Source: JAVDCA01 sp035293985 (GTDB lineage Bacteria; Pseudomonadota; Alphaproteobacteria; Rhizobiales; Xanthobacteraceae). From it: a DNA stretch of 64,000 nucleotides. Below are positions 33,817 through 42,022 of this stretch, piece by piece. A program made the translations under genes and the position numbers. The DNA is taken from the NCBI GenBank assembly GCA_035293985.1, contig DATGLS010000005.1:62001-126000 (forward strand). Direction: 5' to 3'. The notes beneath the pieces were generated by a model, which was not told where the DNA came from, ran no database searches, and saw only the letters and a program-made list of their open reading frames with translations. Every line of letters starts with the position of its first letter. Position 1 is the first letter of the stretch.

Positions 33817-35571
33817 ATGGCATTGATCGATCCTCCTGTGCGGGGCGGCCCGGACGCGTCCGACGTGCGCGCCGGGCTCGTGCGGGTGCTCGCGAGCAAT
33901 GCCTTTCGCGCCTCGCCGCAGCTCGGCGCCTTCCTGCGCTATGTGGTCGAGGAGCGCCTCGCCGGCCGCGGCGCGTCACTCAAGGGCTATACGATCGGCG
34001 TCGAGGCGCTCGGGCGCGATCCGCGCTTCAATCCGCAGGTCGATCCGATCGTGCGCGTCGAGGCGACCCGGCTGCGTCGCGCGCTCGAGCGCTACTACGC
34101 GGACGACGGCAGCGCCGATCCGGTGGCGATCACACTGCAGCGTGGCAGCTACGTGCCGATGTTCAGCTGGCGGACCACGGCGCCCACCGCGCCGCTCCCG
34201 CCGCCTGTCGCGACCACCATCTCAGCCGTCGTTCCAGCGGCCGTCCATTGGGCACCGGCGCGCGCCCTTCTCGCGGTGCTCTTCTTCGGCGCGCTCGTCG
34301 CGCTTGCCGGCCTCATCGCGCTGCCGCGCCTCGGCCGCGCGAGCGTTGATCCGGCGGCCGCCGGAGCGATCGAGACGCCCGCGGCGAGTCGGCTGCCGCC
34401 CGGCAACGGGATGCCGACCATCTACATCGAACCGCTGCGCGTCACCGGCACGCCCAAGCCCGACCAGATCGCGGCGGCCTCGCTCACCGACAAGATCCGC
34501 GACGCCTTCGCCCGGTTCGACACCATCAACGTCGCCTCCGAGCCGCGTTTTCCCGCCGACGCGGCCTACCGCCTCGCCGGCTCGCTCGAATATGGCGAGA
34601 CCGCGACGGCGCTGCGCGTTCAGCTGATCGACACCGCCGCGGGCACGATCGCCTGGTCGCGCAGCTTCGACTATCCGGCGGCGGCCGCCGACCAGGATGC
34701 GGCCGAGGATACGATCGTCGTGGCGCTCACCAACACGCTGCTGCAGTCCTACGGCGTGATCCGGGCGCGCGACCGCGCCCATCAGCTCGCCGCGCCGGGC
34801 GGCGACCCGCGCTATCGCTGCATGCTCGAAGCGGCCGATTCGCTGCGCTTCCTCGACCGCTCGCTGCACGACCAGGCGAGAACGTGTCTGGAACGGCTCA
34901 CCACCCTCGACCCCAGCTTTGCGATCGGCTTCGAGTATCTCGCCCTCATCTACTACCGCGAGGACGCGCTCGGGCTGCCGCCGCGCCCGGGTGACGCGCC
35001 GGCGCTCGAGCGCGCCTTGCGCGCGGCGCGCCACGCGATCGAGCTCGCGCCGGCGAGCGCGCGCGCCTACCAGGACCTGTTCGTGGTGCTCTATGCTCGC
35101 CACGACGTCGCCGCCGCCTTCGCGGCCGGCGACAAGGCGATCGCGCTCAACAAATACGACCTGATCACGCTCGCCGAATATGGCGGGCGCCTGATCATGA
35201 GCGGCGAGGTCGAGCGCGGACTCGACATGCTGCGCCGGGCCTCCGCGCACAATGGCGGCGTGCTGCCGGCCTGGCAGCATTACTATCTCTTCCTCGGCAA
35301 CTATCTCGCCGGCGATGTCCACCAGGCCGCGTTTCACGCCGGTCAGATCACGACCGACGACTATCCGCTCGGCCTCGTCGCGCGCGCGATCGCGGCCAAC
35401 CGCAGCGGCCACGTCGACGAGGCGCGTCGCCTGATCGATCGCCTCATCGAGGTCCAGCCGGTGTGGCGGACCGACGCCCGCCGCCTCCTGGAAAAGAGCA
35501 TCTACGTGCCGCAGAGCGTCGACCGCCTTCTGCATGATCTCGCCGCCGCCGGCTTGACCGGCGTGAGTTGA
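33817..35571 (+). CDS. Membrane-anchored TPR protein with conserved N-terminal domain
   Basis: A 584-residue protein starting at MALIDPPVRGG. Residues about 15-110 form a conserved module (FRASPQLGAFLRYVVEERL, GRDPRFNPQVDPIVRVEATR, LQRGSYVPMF) that precedes TPR or cyclase domains in many Bradyrhizobium proteins. A single transmembrane segment lies at about 145-172. A TolB/FlgO-like domain follows (IYIEPLRVTG onwards), then TPR-like helices to the C-terminus. It is probably an inner-membrane scaffold or signalling protein. No DNA-binding or cyclase catalytic motif is evident. It is divergent from tpsB, so a link with secretion or its control is a guess. Confidence 0.75.
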   Translation: MALIDPPVRGGPDASDVRAGLVRVLASNAFRASPQLGAFLRYVVEERLAGRGASLKGYTIGVEALGRDPRFNPQVDPIVRVEATRLRRALERYYADDGSADPVAITLQRGSYVPMFSWRTTAPTAPLPPPVATTISAVVPAAVHWAPARALLAVLFFGALVALAGLIALPRLGRASVDPAAAGAIETPAASRLPPGNGMPTIYIEPLRVTGTPKPDQIAAASLTDKIRDAFARFDTINVASEPRFPADAAYRLAGSLEYGETATALRVQLIDTAAGTIAWSRSFDYPAAAADQDAAEDTIVVALTNTLLQSYGVIRARDRAHQLAAPGGDPRYRCMLEAADSLRFLDRSLHDQARTCLERLTTLDPSFAIGFEYLALIYYREDALGLPPRPGDAPALERALRAARHAIELAPASARAYQDLFVVLYARHDVAAAFAAGDKAIALNKYDLITLAEYGGRLIMSGEVERGLDMLRRASAHNGGVLPAWQHYYLFLGNYLAGDVHQAAFHAGQITTDDYPLGLVARAIAANRSGHVDEARRLIDRLIEVQPVWRTDARRLLEKSIYVPQSVDRLLHDLAAAGLTGVS

Positions 35572-35893
35572 GCAATCGCCGGTATTATGATCAGCCAGTA
35601 GCGTCGACCATTGCGCCCGCCGCGGGAGCTGCGACTCGACCCCCGCCGTGCCCGCGGTTTGGTTCCCCACAACCACGCACCCTATCTGCAGTTGTGAAGA
35701 ACCTCGATTCCAGACTAAATACACGTTTTCGGTGCGATTTCTAAGTGTTTGTACGTAAACGGATTTAACAGCAAATTACCCTTCCCTTGCGCTATGTTGC
35801 TTTGCAACCGGGACAAAAATCGGCAGAGCCTTGACCCAAGGTCCGATGAGGTCGGCCCCGTGAAACCCGTGAACAACATATAGGTGAAGCTAG
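35572..35893. promoter_or_regulatory. 322-base intergenic region upstream of the MerR gene
   Basis: CCGCGGG (35620-35626) and CCCGCGG (35651-35657) could form a terminator for the TPR gene, though the loop is long. The second half is AT-rich. CCTTG (35829-35833) and CAAGG (35837-35841) make a compact palindrome about 50 bases before the MerR start, a plausible MerR autoregulatory site. No further gene is seen. Confidence 0.4.
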
Positions 35894-36382
35894 ATGAAAC
35901 CGTTGCTTGCAGTATCCGATCCCCTTGGCGAGACCGACGTCGTCTGGGTGGGCGCCGCGAAGTCGACCGCGCAGCAGGCCGCGGAGGCCGCCGCCCAGGG
36001 CGCGGACACGGGCCGTGACCAAAACGACGACGCCCTGACGATCAGCCAGATGGCGGACAAGTTCGGCGTGACCCCCCGCGCGCTGCGCTTCTACGAGAGC
36101 AAGCGCCTGCTCAAGCCGGCGCGCGAGGGCCGCGGCCGCGTCTACTCGAAGACCGACCAGCACCACGTCTCCCTCATCCTCAAGGGGCGCAAGCTCGGCT
36201 TCACCATTGCCGAGATCGCGCAGATGATCGCCGCCGAGGAAGGCGAAGGGTCGGCCCAGGCGCTCAAGCTCACGCGCGAGAAATGCGTCGAGCAGATCGC
36301 CCACCTCGAGCAGCAGCTGCGCGAGACCAACGAGGCGCTCGCCGAGCTGCGGCGCATGCACATCGCGCTCTGCCGGTCGTGA
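35894..36382 (+). CDS. MerR family transcriptional regulator
   Basis: A 162-residue protein. After a 45-residue low-complexity N-terminal extension (alanine/glutamine-rich), the MerR winged helix runs from TISQMADKFGVTPRALRFYE to LGFTIAEIAQMI. A C-terminal coiled coil follows (LTREKCVEQIAHLEQQLRET). Only one cysteine is present near the metal-site region, so it is not an obvious metal sensor. It belongs with the LiuR/organic-acid type group of proteobacterial MerRs. AGGTGA precedes the ATG. Its target could be the acyl-CoA cluster downstream. Confidence 0.85.
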   Translation: MKPLLAVSDPLGETDVVWVGAAKSTAQQAAEAAAQGADTGRDQNDDALTISQMADKFGVTPRALRFYESKRLLKPAREGRGRVYSKTDQHHVSLILKGRKLGFTIAEIAQMIAAEEGEGSAQALKLTREKCVEQIAHLEQQLRETNEALAELRRMHIALCRS

Positions 36383-36388
36383 TGTGAC

Positions 36389-36454
36389 GCGAATGGCGAA
36401 TAGGGAGTAGCGAATGGCAAGAACGCTACTCGCTATTCGCCACTCGCCGTTCGC
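36389..36454. repeat. Palindromic repeat, GCTACTCGCCATTCGCT family (copy 2, diverged)
   Basis: The left arm (36389-36418, GCGAATGGCGAATAGGGAGT start) and right arm (36425-36454, GCTACTCGCTATTCGCC start) are imperfect inverted repeats. They match the element at 24184-24259. It lies between the convergent MerR and BrnA-like genes. Confidence 0.85.
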
Positions 36455-36460
36455 CCATCT

Positions 36461-36700
36461 CTACAGTCCCGCCGCCTTCCTCAGCGCCGCATTGATGCGG
36501 TCCTGCCAGCCGGGACCGTCCGCCTGAAAAAAATCGAGCACGTCGCGGTCGATGCGCAGGGAGACCATCTCCTTCGCGCCCGGCAGGGACGGCTTGCTCG
36601 CGCCGGGGATCGGCTCCGGCGGCTTGGTGGTCGCAGCCTTGAACGCAGCCTCCGCGGCGGCGCGCGGGTCGTTCGGTCGGCGAGGTCGATCGGCTGGCAT
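36461..36700 (-). CDS. BrnA-type antitoxin, orphan
   Basis: A 79-residue basic protein. Its C-terminus (VSLRIDRDVLDFFQADGPGW and then RINAALRKAAG) is the ribbon-helix-helix of the BrnA antitoxin family. BrnA normally neutralises the BrnT RNase encoded just upstream and represses the pair. Here no BrnT gene lies on either side: upstream is a repeat and a Bug gene, downstream a repeat and merR. GAGGAG precedes ATG 36700. It may be an orphan regulator or a remnant. Confidence 0.8.
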   Translation of the reverse strand: MPADRPRRPNDPRAAAEAAFKAATTKPPEPIPGASKPSLPGAKEMVSLRIDRDVLDFFQADGPGWQDRINAALRKAAGL

Positions 36701-36721
36701 GTGTGTCGCTCCTCTCTCATC

Positions 36722-36796
36722 CGTCATCGCGAACCGCAAACGCATGAGCGGGTGGATCGAGATTGCTTCGCCACCTGGCGGCGCCTCGCAATGACG
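36722..36796. repeat. Palindromic intergenic repeat, CGTCATTGCGAG family
   Basis: CGTCATCGCGA (36722-36732) is mirrored by TCGCAATGACG (36786-36796) with one mismatch, with a GATTGCTTCGCC core. It resembles a widespread rhizobial intergenic element and lies between the Bug and brnA-like genes. Confidence 0.75.
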
Positions 36797-36803
36797 AGAC
36801 CCG

Positions 36804-37766
36804 TCACTGCGCCTTGATGCCGGCCTGCGCGACGACGCGGCCCCATTTGTCCATCTCGCTCTGCATGAAGGCGCCGAACGCGGCCGAGCTCATGCGCACG
36901 ACGTCGGCGCCCTGCGGCTCCAGCTGCTTTTGCACCTCCGCCGAATCCTGCGCGGCGGCGAGCGCCGCCTGCACCTTGGCGATGATCTCCGGCGGGGTGC
37001 CGGCGGGCGCGATGATGCCCCACCAGTTGGTCGCCTGATAGCCGGGCACGCCGGCTTCGGCGATGGTCGGCACGTCGGGCAGCACCGGGCTGCGCTCGGC
37101 GCCGCCGGTGCCGAGCGCCCGCAGCTGCCCGTTGCGGATGAACGGCATCGTCTGCACCAGCGAGGAGAACATGATCTTGGTGTTGCCGGCGAGCACGTCG
37201 AGCATCGCCGGGCCGCCGCCGCGGAACGGCACGTGCACGATGTCGACGCCGGCGTCGAGCTTGAACAGCTCGCCGCCGAGATGCTGGAAGCTGCCGATGC
37301 CGGCCGAGGCGTAGTTCAATTCACCGGGCTTCGCCTTGGCGAGCGCGACCAGTTCCTTCACCGAATGGGCCGGCAGCGTCGGGTTCACCACCAGCACGTT
37401 GGTGCCGCTGCCCATGCTGCCGATCGGGGCGAACGCCTTGATCGGGTCGTAGTTCAATTTGTAGAGCCACGGGTTAACGGCGTGCGCGAGCGAGATGACG
37501 AGCAGCGTGTAGCCGTCGGGCGCCGCCTTGGCGACGAGCTCGGTGCCGACCACACCGCCGGCCCCGGGCCGGTTCTCGACCACGAGCGGCTGGCCGAGCC
37601 GCTCGCTTATCGCCGCCGCAAAGACCCGCCCGACCACGTCGTTGCTGCCGCCAGGCGGAAACGGAATGACGAAGTGGATCGGCCGGCTCGGATAAGTATC
37701 GGCCGCGCGCGCGACGGACGCCGCGGCGAGGAGGGCGAGAGCGAACAGCAGACACTTACGAAGCAT
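36804..37766 (-). CDS. Bug family (TctC-like) binding protein
   Basis: A 320-residue periplasmic binding protein. ATG 37766 opens a clear signal peptide (LLFALALLAAASVARA). YPSRPIHFVIPFPPGGSND, VENRPGAGGVVGTELVAKA and DGYTLLVIS are Bug hallmarks, with FRGGGPAMLDVLAG for the second lobe. No TctA/TctB membrane genes are adjacent. It is the second of three orphan Bug proteins. It is downstream of and on the same strand as the HpcH/HpaI aldolase gene, but a repeat-rich 235-base gap separates them. Confidence 0.92.
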   Translation of the reverse strand: MLRKCLLFALALLAAASVARAADTYPSRPIHFVIPFPPGGSNDVVGRVFAAAISERLGQPLVVENRPGAGGVVGTELVAKAAPDGYTLLVISLAHAVNPWLYKLNYDPIKAFAPIGSMGSGTNVLVVNPTLPAHSVKELVALAKAKPGELNYASAGIGSFQHLGGELFKLDAGVDIVHVPFRGGGPAMLDVLAGNTKIMFSSLVQTMPFIRNGQLRALGTGGAERSPVLPDVPTIAEAGVPGYQATNWWGIIAPAGTPPEIIAKVQAALAAAQDSAEVQKQLEPQGADVVRMSSAAFGAFMQSEMDKWGRVVAQAGIKAQ

Positions 37767-37791
37767 CGACGAAATCCCCAACCACATCATT

Positions 37792-37890
37792 CCCGTCATG
37801 GCGGAGCTGCTCCCGGCCATCCACGTTCTTCTTTGCAGTAGGCACCGCAAGTCGTGGATGCCCCCCTTCGCCCCCTTCGCGCCCATGACG
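37792..37890. repeat. Degenerate GTCATGCCCG/CATCCACG palindromic repeat
   Basis: CATCCACG (37818-37825) pairs with CGTGGATG (37853-37860). The ends read CCCGTCATGG and GCCCATGACG. It is a diverged member of the family seen better preserved at 38831-38918 and 44332-44420. Confidence 0.75.
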
Positions 37891-37932
37891 AATACGGTCA
37901 GCCGGCAGGATGGACAACCGCCCCCGAGCGCC

Positions 37933-38005
37933 CGCGTGGGCAAAATCGTCTCGCGCGCGGTTGCCGGCATGGAGAGTGATCGCCACGCGATTTTGCCCAC
38001 CCTAC
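37933..38005. repeat. GTAGGGTGGGCA-family palindrome (copy 2), overlapping a gene end
   Basis: GTGGGCAAAATCG (37936-37948) is exactly mirrored by CGATTTTGCCCAC (37988-38000). The right end CCCTAC runs over the last codon of the HpcH/HpaI gene on the minus strand, supplying its TAG stop (38002-38004). Confidence 0.85.
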
Positions 38006-38805
38006 CGCATCATCTCCCGCACTTCCTTCGCCTTCTCGGTGCATGCCGCCAATAGGAACGCCAGATCCGTCCCCGTCGATACATATCGCGCCCCCATCTT
38101 CACGAACTCCGCCGCGAGATCCGGCCGCGTCGCCAATCCGCCGACACCGACGTGCTTGCCGTGCCGGCTCGCCGCCGCGATGACCCGCGCATAGGCCTCG
38201 CGCACGCGCGGATGCTCGTATTGGCCGGTGAGGCCCCAGTCGGCGAGCAGGTCGTTGGTGCCGATCATCGCCATGTCGACGCCCTCGACCGCCATGATCT
38301 CGTCGGCGTGATCGAGGAACTCGGCGCTCTCGCACTGGACCATGACGGTCGTCGCGCCGTTGAGCGCCTCGTTCGCCTGCGCCTGCGGGAACGCACGATA
38401 CTGCAGATGCGGCAGGCCGCCGGCGGCGGAGCGCTCACCGAGCGGGGGAAACTTCGCCGCCCGCACCACCGCGCGCGCCTCCTCGGCCGAGCGGATGTGC
38501 GGCGCGATCACGCCGATGGCGCCGCCGTCGAGCACGCGGCCGACATGCTCCGGGCGGATCGAAGGCACGCGCACGAACGGCGCGATCCCGACCGCCAGCG
38601 CGGCGATGCAGATCTGGCTCGTGGTCGCGAGCGAGAGGCTCGAATGCTCCACATCTATATATAGAGTATCGAACCCCGCCGTCTTGGCGAGCGCCGCGAT
38701 CTCGATACTGGAGACGAGCCGCACCGTCATCGAGGCGACCACGTCGCCGCGCGCAAGCTTGTCCTTGACCGGATTGCGCGGGATGTCGGCGATCGGCTCG
38801 GGCAT
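38002..38805 (-). CDS. HpcH/HpaI family 2-oxoacid aldolase
   Basis: A 267-residue TIM-barrel class II pyruvate aldolase. Motifs include FDTLYIDVEHSSLSL, GAIGVIAPHIRSAEEARAVV and MVQCESAEFLDHADEI (metal-site Glu), followed by MAMIGTNDLLADWGL. The family cleaves 4-hydroxy-2-oxo acids to pyruvate and an aldehyde, or does the reverse, in aromatic and sugar-acid catabolism. AGAGGG precedes the ATG. The last codons are derived from an intergenic repeat. It faces away from the class II aldolase gene, so they share a promoter region. Confidence 0.9.
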   Translation of the reverse strand: MPEPIADIPRNPVKDKLARGDVVASMTVRLVSSIEIAALAKTAGFDTLYIDVEHSSLSLATTSQICIAALAVGIAPFVRVPSIRPEHVGRVLDGGAIGVIAPHIRSAEEARAVVRAAKFPPLGERSAAGGLPHLQYRAFPQAQANEALNGATTVMVQCESAEFLDHADEIMAVEGVDMAMIGTNDLLADWGLTGQYEHPRVREAYARVIAAASRHGKHVGVGGLATRPDLAAEFVKMGARYVSTGTDLAFLLAACTEKAKEVREMMR

Positions 38806-38830
38806 GTGTGTTCCCTCTCATCGTTCACCC

Positions 38831-38918
38831 GTCATGCCCGCGAAGGCGCGCATCCACGTCTTTCTTCGCGGCCAAGACGTGGATGCCCGGCCCGAGGCTG
38901 CCCGAGACCGGGCATGAC
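38831..38918. repeat. GTCATGCCCG/CATCCACGTCTT palindromic repeat, best copy
   Basis: The ends GTCATGCCCG (38831-38840) and CGGGCATGAC (38909-38918) are perfectly inverted. Inside, CATCCACGTCTT (38851-38862) and AAGACGTGGATG (38874-38885) form a second perfect pair. It lies in the divergent gap between the two aldolase genes. Confidence 0.9.
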
Positions 38919-38954
38919 GCGTGGACGGGCCTTGCCACAACCGCACAACGGCCC

Positions 38955-38985
38955 CGGATTGCGCGAAGCGCAATCCAGGCTACAC
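38955..38985. repeat. Hairpin repeat GGATTGCGC/GCGCAATCC
   Basis: GGATTGCGC (38956-38964) pairs perfectly with GCGCAATCC (38968-38976) with a GAA loop, followed by GGCTAC. It resembles the common CGGATTGCGC...CAATCCGGGCTAC element. It is about 40 bases upstream of the class II aldolase ATG. Confidence 0.75.
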
Positions 38986-39019
38986 TGCGGCACCTGGTGA
39001 ATCCTGGACCGAACTATCC

Positions 39020-39808
39020 ATGAACTACGCGACCGACTTCAAGTCGATCAAGGACGAGGTTTCGCCGGCCGAGTGGCAGACCCGCCTCGATCTGGCGGCC
39101 TGCTACCGCCTGGTCGACGTCTACGGGATGACCGATCTCATCTACAACCACATCACGGCGCGCATCCCCGGCACCGAGCACCTGCTGATCAACCTCTACG
39201 GCCTGCTCTACAAGGAGATCACCGCGTCGAGCCTGGTGAAGATCGACGTCGAGGGCAACATCATCTGGAAGCCCGACACCGACTACGGCATCAACGTGTC
39301 CGGCTACGTCATCCACGGCGCGATCCACAAGGCGCGCCCCGAGGTCAAATGCGTGGTGCACACGCACACCCGTGCCGGCATGGCGGTGTCGACGATGAAG
39401 TGCGGCCTCCTGCCGATGTCGCAGACCTCGATCCGCTTCAACGGCCACATCGGCTATCACGACTACGAGGGCCCGGCGGTCGACCTCGAGGAGCGCGAGC
39501 GCCTCGTGCGCGACCTCGGCCCGCACGACGCGATGATCATGCGCAACCACGGCCTGCTCACCTGCGGCGCCACCATCCAGCAGGCATTCAACACCATGTA
39601 CCAGCTCGAGCTCTCCTGCCGCAGCCAGGTCGACGCCATGGCGGCGCGCACCGAGCTCACCATGCCGGGCGAGAACGTGCTCGCGCACACGGCGCACATG
39701 TACCAGCCGGGCACGCGGCGGCCCTACGGCGTGCTCGAATGGCCCGCGATGCTGCGCCTGCTCGACGCCGAGCAGACGCACTCCGGCTATCCGTCCTACA
39801 GACACTGA
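39020..39808 (+). CDS. Class II aldolase/adducin family protein
   Basis: A 262-residue protein of the AraD/FucA fold. Zinc ligands are CVVHTHTRAGMA (two His) and the C-terminal MIMRNHGLLTCG His. GMTDLIYNHITARIPG is the phosphate-/substrate-binding region. Family members are L-fuculose- or L-ribulose-type aldolases, decarboxylases, or (for longer non-phosphate forms) 2-oxo-acid aldolases. ATG 39020 is chosen, as the upstream frame is repeat sequence. It heads a plus-strand run with the dioxygenase-like gene. Confidence 0.88.
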   Translation: MNYATDFKSIKDEVSPAEWQTRLDLAACYRLVDVYGMTDLIYNHITARIPGTEHLLINLYGLLYKEITASSLVKIDVEGNIIWKPDTDYGINVSGYVIHGAIHKARPEVKCVVHTHTRAGMAVSTMKCGLLPMSQTSIRFNGHIGYHDYEGPAVDLEERERLVRDLGPHDAMIMRNHGLLTCGATIQQAFNTMYQLELSCRSQVDAMAARTELTMPGENVLAHTAHMYQPGTRRPYGVLEWPAMLRLLDAEQTHSGYPSYRH

Positions 39809-39845
39809 CAGCGTGAACTGAAGAAGAAAGATCGCGAGGATATCA

Positions 39846-40802
39846 ATGATCAACGCACGCGTGACCGGACTGCGCAGCGTCGAGCTCGGCGTCGCCGACC
39901 TCGACAAGAGCGCCGCGTTCTACCGCGACGTCTGGGGCCTCGAGGAGGTGGTGTCTGGCGGCGACACCGTTCACATGCGCGGCACCGGCGGCGAGCATCA
40001 CGTGCTCACGCTGCGCCAGCGGCCGAAGGCAACCTTCCTCGGCGTGCATTTCGCCGCCGCCAACAACGAGGCGGTGAACAGGCTGCACGACCAGGTCAAG
40101 GCGCATGGGGCGACGATCGTCTCGGCGCCGGCTGCCCTGCCGCGCGACGAGGGCGGCGGCTACGGGTTTGCGCTGCGCTCGCCCGAGGGCCAGCCGATCT
40201 TCATCTCCTCCGACGTCGACCGCCTCGACGTCGGCCGCGAGGACCGCTCGCGGCCGACCAAGCTCACCCATGTGGTGCTCAACGCCACCAAGACCGACGC
40301 CGAGCTCGCCTTCTTCCTCGATGCGCTCGGCTTCCGCCATTCGGACTCGACCGACATGATGGAGTTCGTGCGCTGCACCGCCGACCACCATTCGCTCGCG
40401 CTGGTGCGCACCGAGGGGCCCTCGCTCAACCACATGGCCTACGAGATGGCGAACATCGACGGGCTGATGCGCGGCGCCGGTCGCATGAAGAAAGCGGGCT
40501 ACAACGTCGAATGGGGCCTCGGCCGGCACGGCCCAGGCAACAACGTGTTCACCTACTTCATCGAGCCGAACGGCTTCGTCACCGAGTACACGACCGAGGT
40601 CGACCAGGTCGACGAGGCCACCTACGAGAAGCACGACGCCGCTTATTGGCGCAGCTTCCCGGGCCGCCCGTGCCGCTGGAACATGGCCGGTCATCCGTCG
40701 AACCGGCTCAAGGTCGCCATGGGCGGCAACCCGGTCGCGGCCCAGGCGGTTTCCGACGGCGAGCGCTGCGAAGACGTGATGGCGAAGACGCTCGCGCGCT
40801 AG
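39846..40802 (+). CDS. Extradiol dioxygenase-like VOC protein
   Basis: A 318-residue two-module VOC protein of the catechol 2,3-dioxygenase/2,3-dihydroxybiphenyl dioxygenase type. RSVELGVADLDKSAAFYRD is the first module. The second, catalytic module is at about residues 140-260. Fe ligands in the second module appear as THVVLNA (His), SLNHMAYEM (His) and FVTEYTTEV (Glu), an intact 2-His-1-Glu set by position. GAGGATA precedes the ATG. It should cleave a catecholic ring next to the hydroxyls, giving a product that the nearby hydratase/aldolase enzymes could process. Confidence 0.85.
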   Translation: MINARVTGLRSVELGVADLDKSAAFYRDVWGLEEVVSGGDTVHMRGTGGEHHVLTLRQRPKATFLGVHFAAANNEAVNRLHDQVKAHGATIVSAPAALPRDEGGGYGFALRSPEGQPIFISSDVDRLDVGREDRSRPTKLTHVVLNATKTDAELAFFLDALGFRHSDSTDMMEFVRCTADHHSLALVRTEGPSLNHMAYEMANIDGLMRGAGRMKKAGYNVEWGLGRHGPGNNVFTYFIEPNGFVTEYTTEVDQVDEATYEKHDAAYWRSFPGRPCRWNMAGHPSNRLKVAMGGNPVAAQAVSDGERCEDVMAKTLAR

Positions 40803-41012
40803 CGCGAGCCGGCCAGCCCAACGGGGCGTCCTCGAGACGAGAGCCCGAGTTGTTGAGCCACTGATAACAGGAACAATTTCAAAGCGCTGTTCCTCTCTCC
40901 CGTGCGCGGCACGCATGCAGCCCACGACCTTTTCGGTGGTTGAGCGGGAAGATTCCTGGCTAGAATGTCGCGAAGGTCCGCACAGAGGCCGGATCAACAG
41001 GGAGGCCGCCCG

Positions 41013-41981
41013 ATGATCAGGGCACTGCTCGCAGCCGCGCTGTGCGTCCTCGCGCTCCATTCAGCGCCCGCGAACGCGCAGGCTTACCCGACCCGACCGG
41101 TCAAGATCGTCGTGCCGTTTGCGCCCGGCGGGGCAACCGACGGCATGGCCCGCATCATCTCGGAACGGCTCGGCGTCGCGCTCGGCCAGCCGATCATCAT
41201 CGAAAGCCGCGGCGGCGCCGGCGGCGGCGTCGGCTCCAAGTTCGTCGCCGAGGCCGAGCCCGACGGCTACACGCTGCTGATGTCGCCATCCGGCGGGCTC
41301 GCCACCGGGCCGGTGATCAATCCCGCCATCGGCTACGATCCCGCGCAGGCGTTTGCGCCGATCGCCGAGCTGATCGAGTCGCCGATCATCTTCGAGGTCA
41401 ATCCCAACCTGCCGGTGCACTCGATGGCCGAGGCCCTGGCCTATGCCAAGGCCAATCCCGGCAAGCTCAAGTTCGGTTCACAGGGTTTCGGTACCGCACC
41501 GCACCTGCTGATCGAGCTGTTCCGGCTCGAGACCAAGACCGACATCGTGCTCGTGCCCTATCGCGGCACCGGGCCCCTGCTCAACGCGATGCTCGCCGGC
41601 GAGGTGCAGATCACCGCCGATCCGAGCACCACCAGCCTGCCGTTCATCCAGGCCGGCAAGCTGCGCGCGATCGCGATCGGCGGCGCGACCCGCACGGCGG
41701 CGCTGCCGAACGTGCCGACCGTCGTCGAGGAGGGCTTCCCATACCTGGTGTCGCCGTTCTGGCTCGCCGTGGTGGCGCCGGCGAAGACGCCGCCTGCGAT
41801 CATCGCCAGGCTCAACGCCGCCTTCCGCCAGGCGCTTGCGGACGCCCAAACGCGCAAGCGGCTCGACGCGCTCGGCGCCGAGGTCAAGATCGGCACGCCG
41901 GAGGATCTCGCCAAGATGCTGGCCGCCGAGCGCGCCAAGTGGACCGACGTGGTCAAGCGTGCGGACCTCAAGCTGCAGTGA
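41013..41981 (+). CDS. Bug family (TctC-like) binding protein
   Basis: A 322-residue periplasmic protein, ATG 41013 preceded by AGGGAGG, signal peptide ending SAPANAQA. Family motifs YPTRPVKIVVPFAPGGATDG, IESRGGAGGGVGSKFVA and DGYTLLMSP are clear, with the second lobe YRGTGPLLNAMLAG. It is the third orphan Bug gene. The upstream frame from 40965 adds a non-signal extension and is rejected. Lying inside the catabolic run, it probably delivers the acid that this pathway degrades, or senses it. Confidence 0.92.
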   Translation: MIRALLAAALCVLALHSAPANAQAYPTRPVKIVVPFAPGGATDGMARIISERLGVALGQPIIIESRGGAGGGVGSKFVAEAEPDGYTLLMSPSGGLATGPVINPAIGYDPAQAFAPIAELIESPIIFEVNPNLPVHSMAEALAYAKANPGKLKFGSQGFGTAPHLLIELFRLETKTDIVLVPYRGTGPLLNAMLAGEVQITADPSTTSLPFIQAGKLRAIAIGGATRTAALPNVPTVVEEGFPYLVSPFWLAVVAPAKTPPAIIARLNAAFRQALADAQTRKRLDALGAEVKIGTPEDLAKMLAAERAKWTDVVKRADLKLQ

Positions 41982-42022
41982 TGTCGGCCGTCCCACGTAC
42001 GCCCTAGCTCAAGCCAATCATC

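Noticed and set aside
36389..38985. Insertion sequence or transposon
   Set aside because: Several palindromic elements cluster here, but no transposase frame or target-site duplication is visible.
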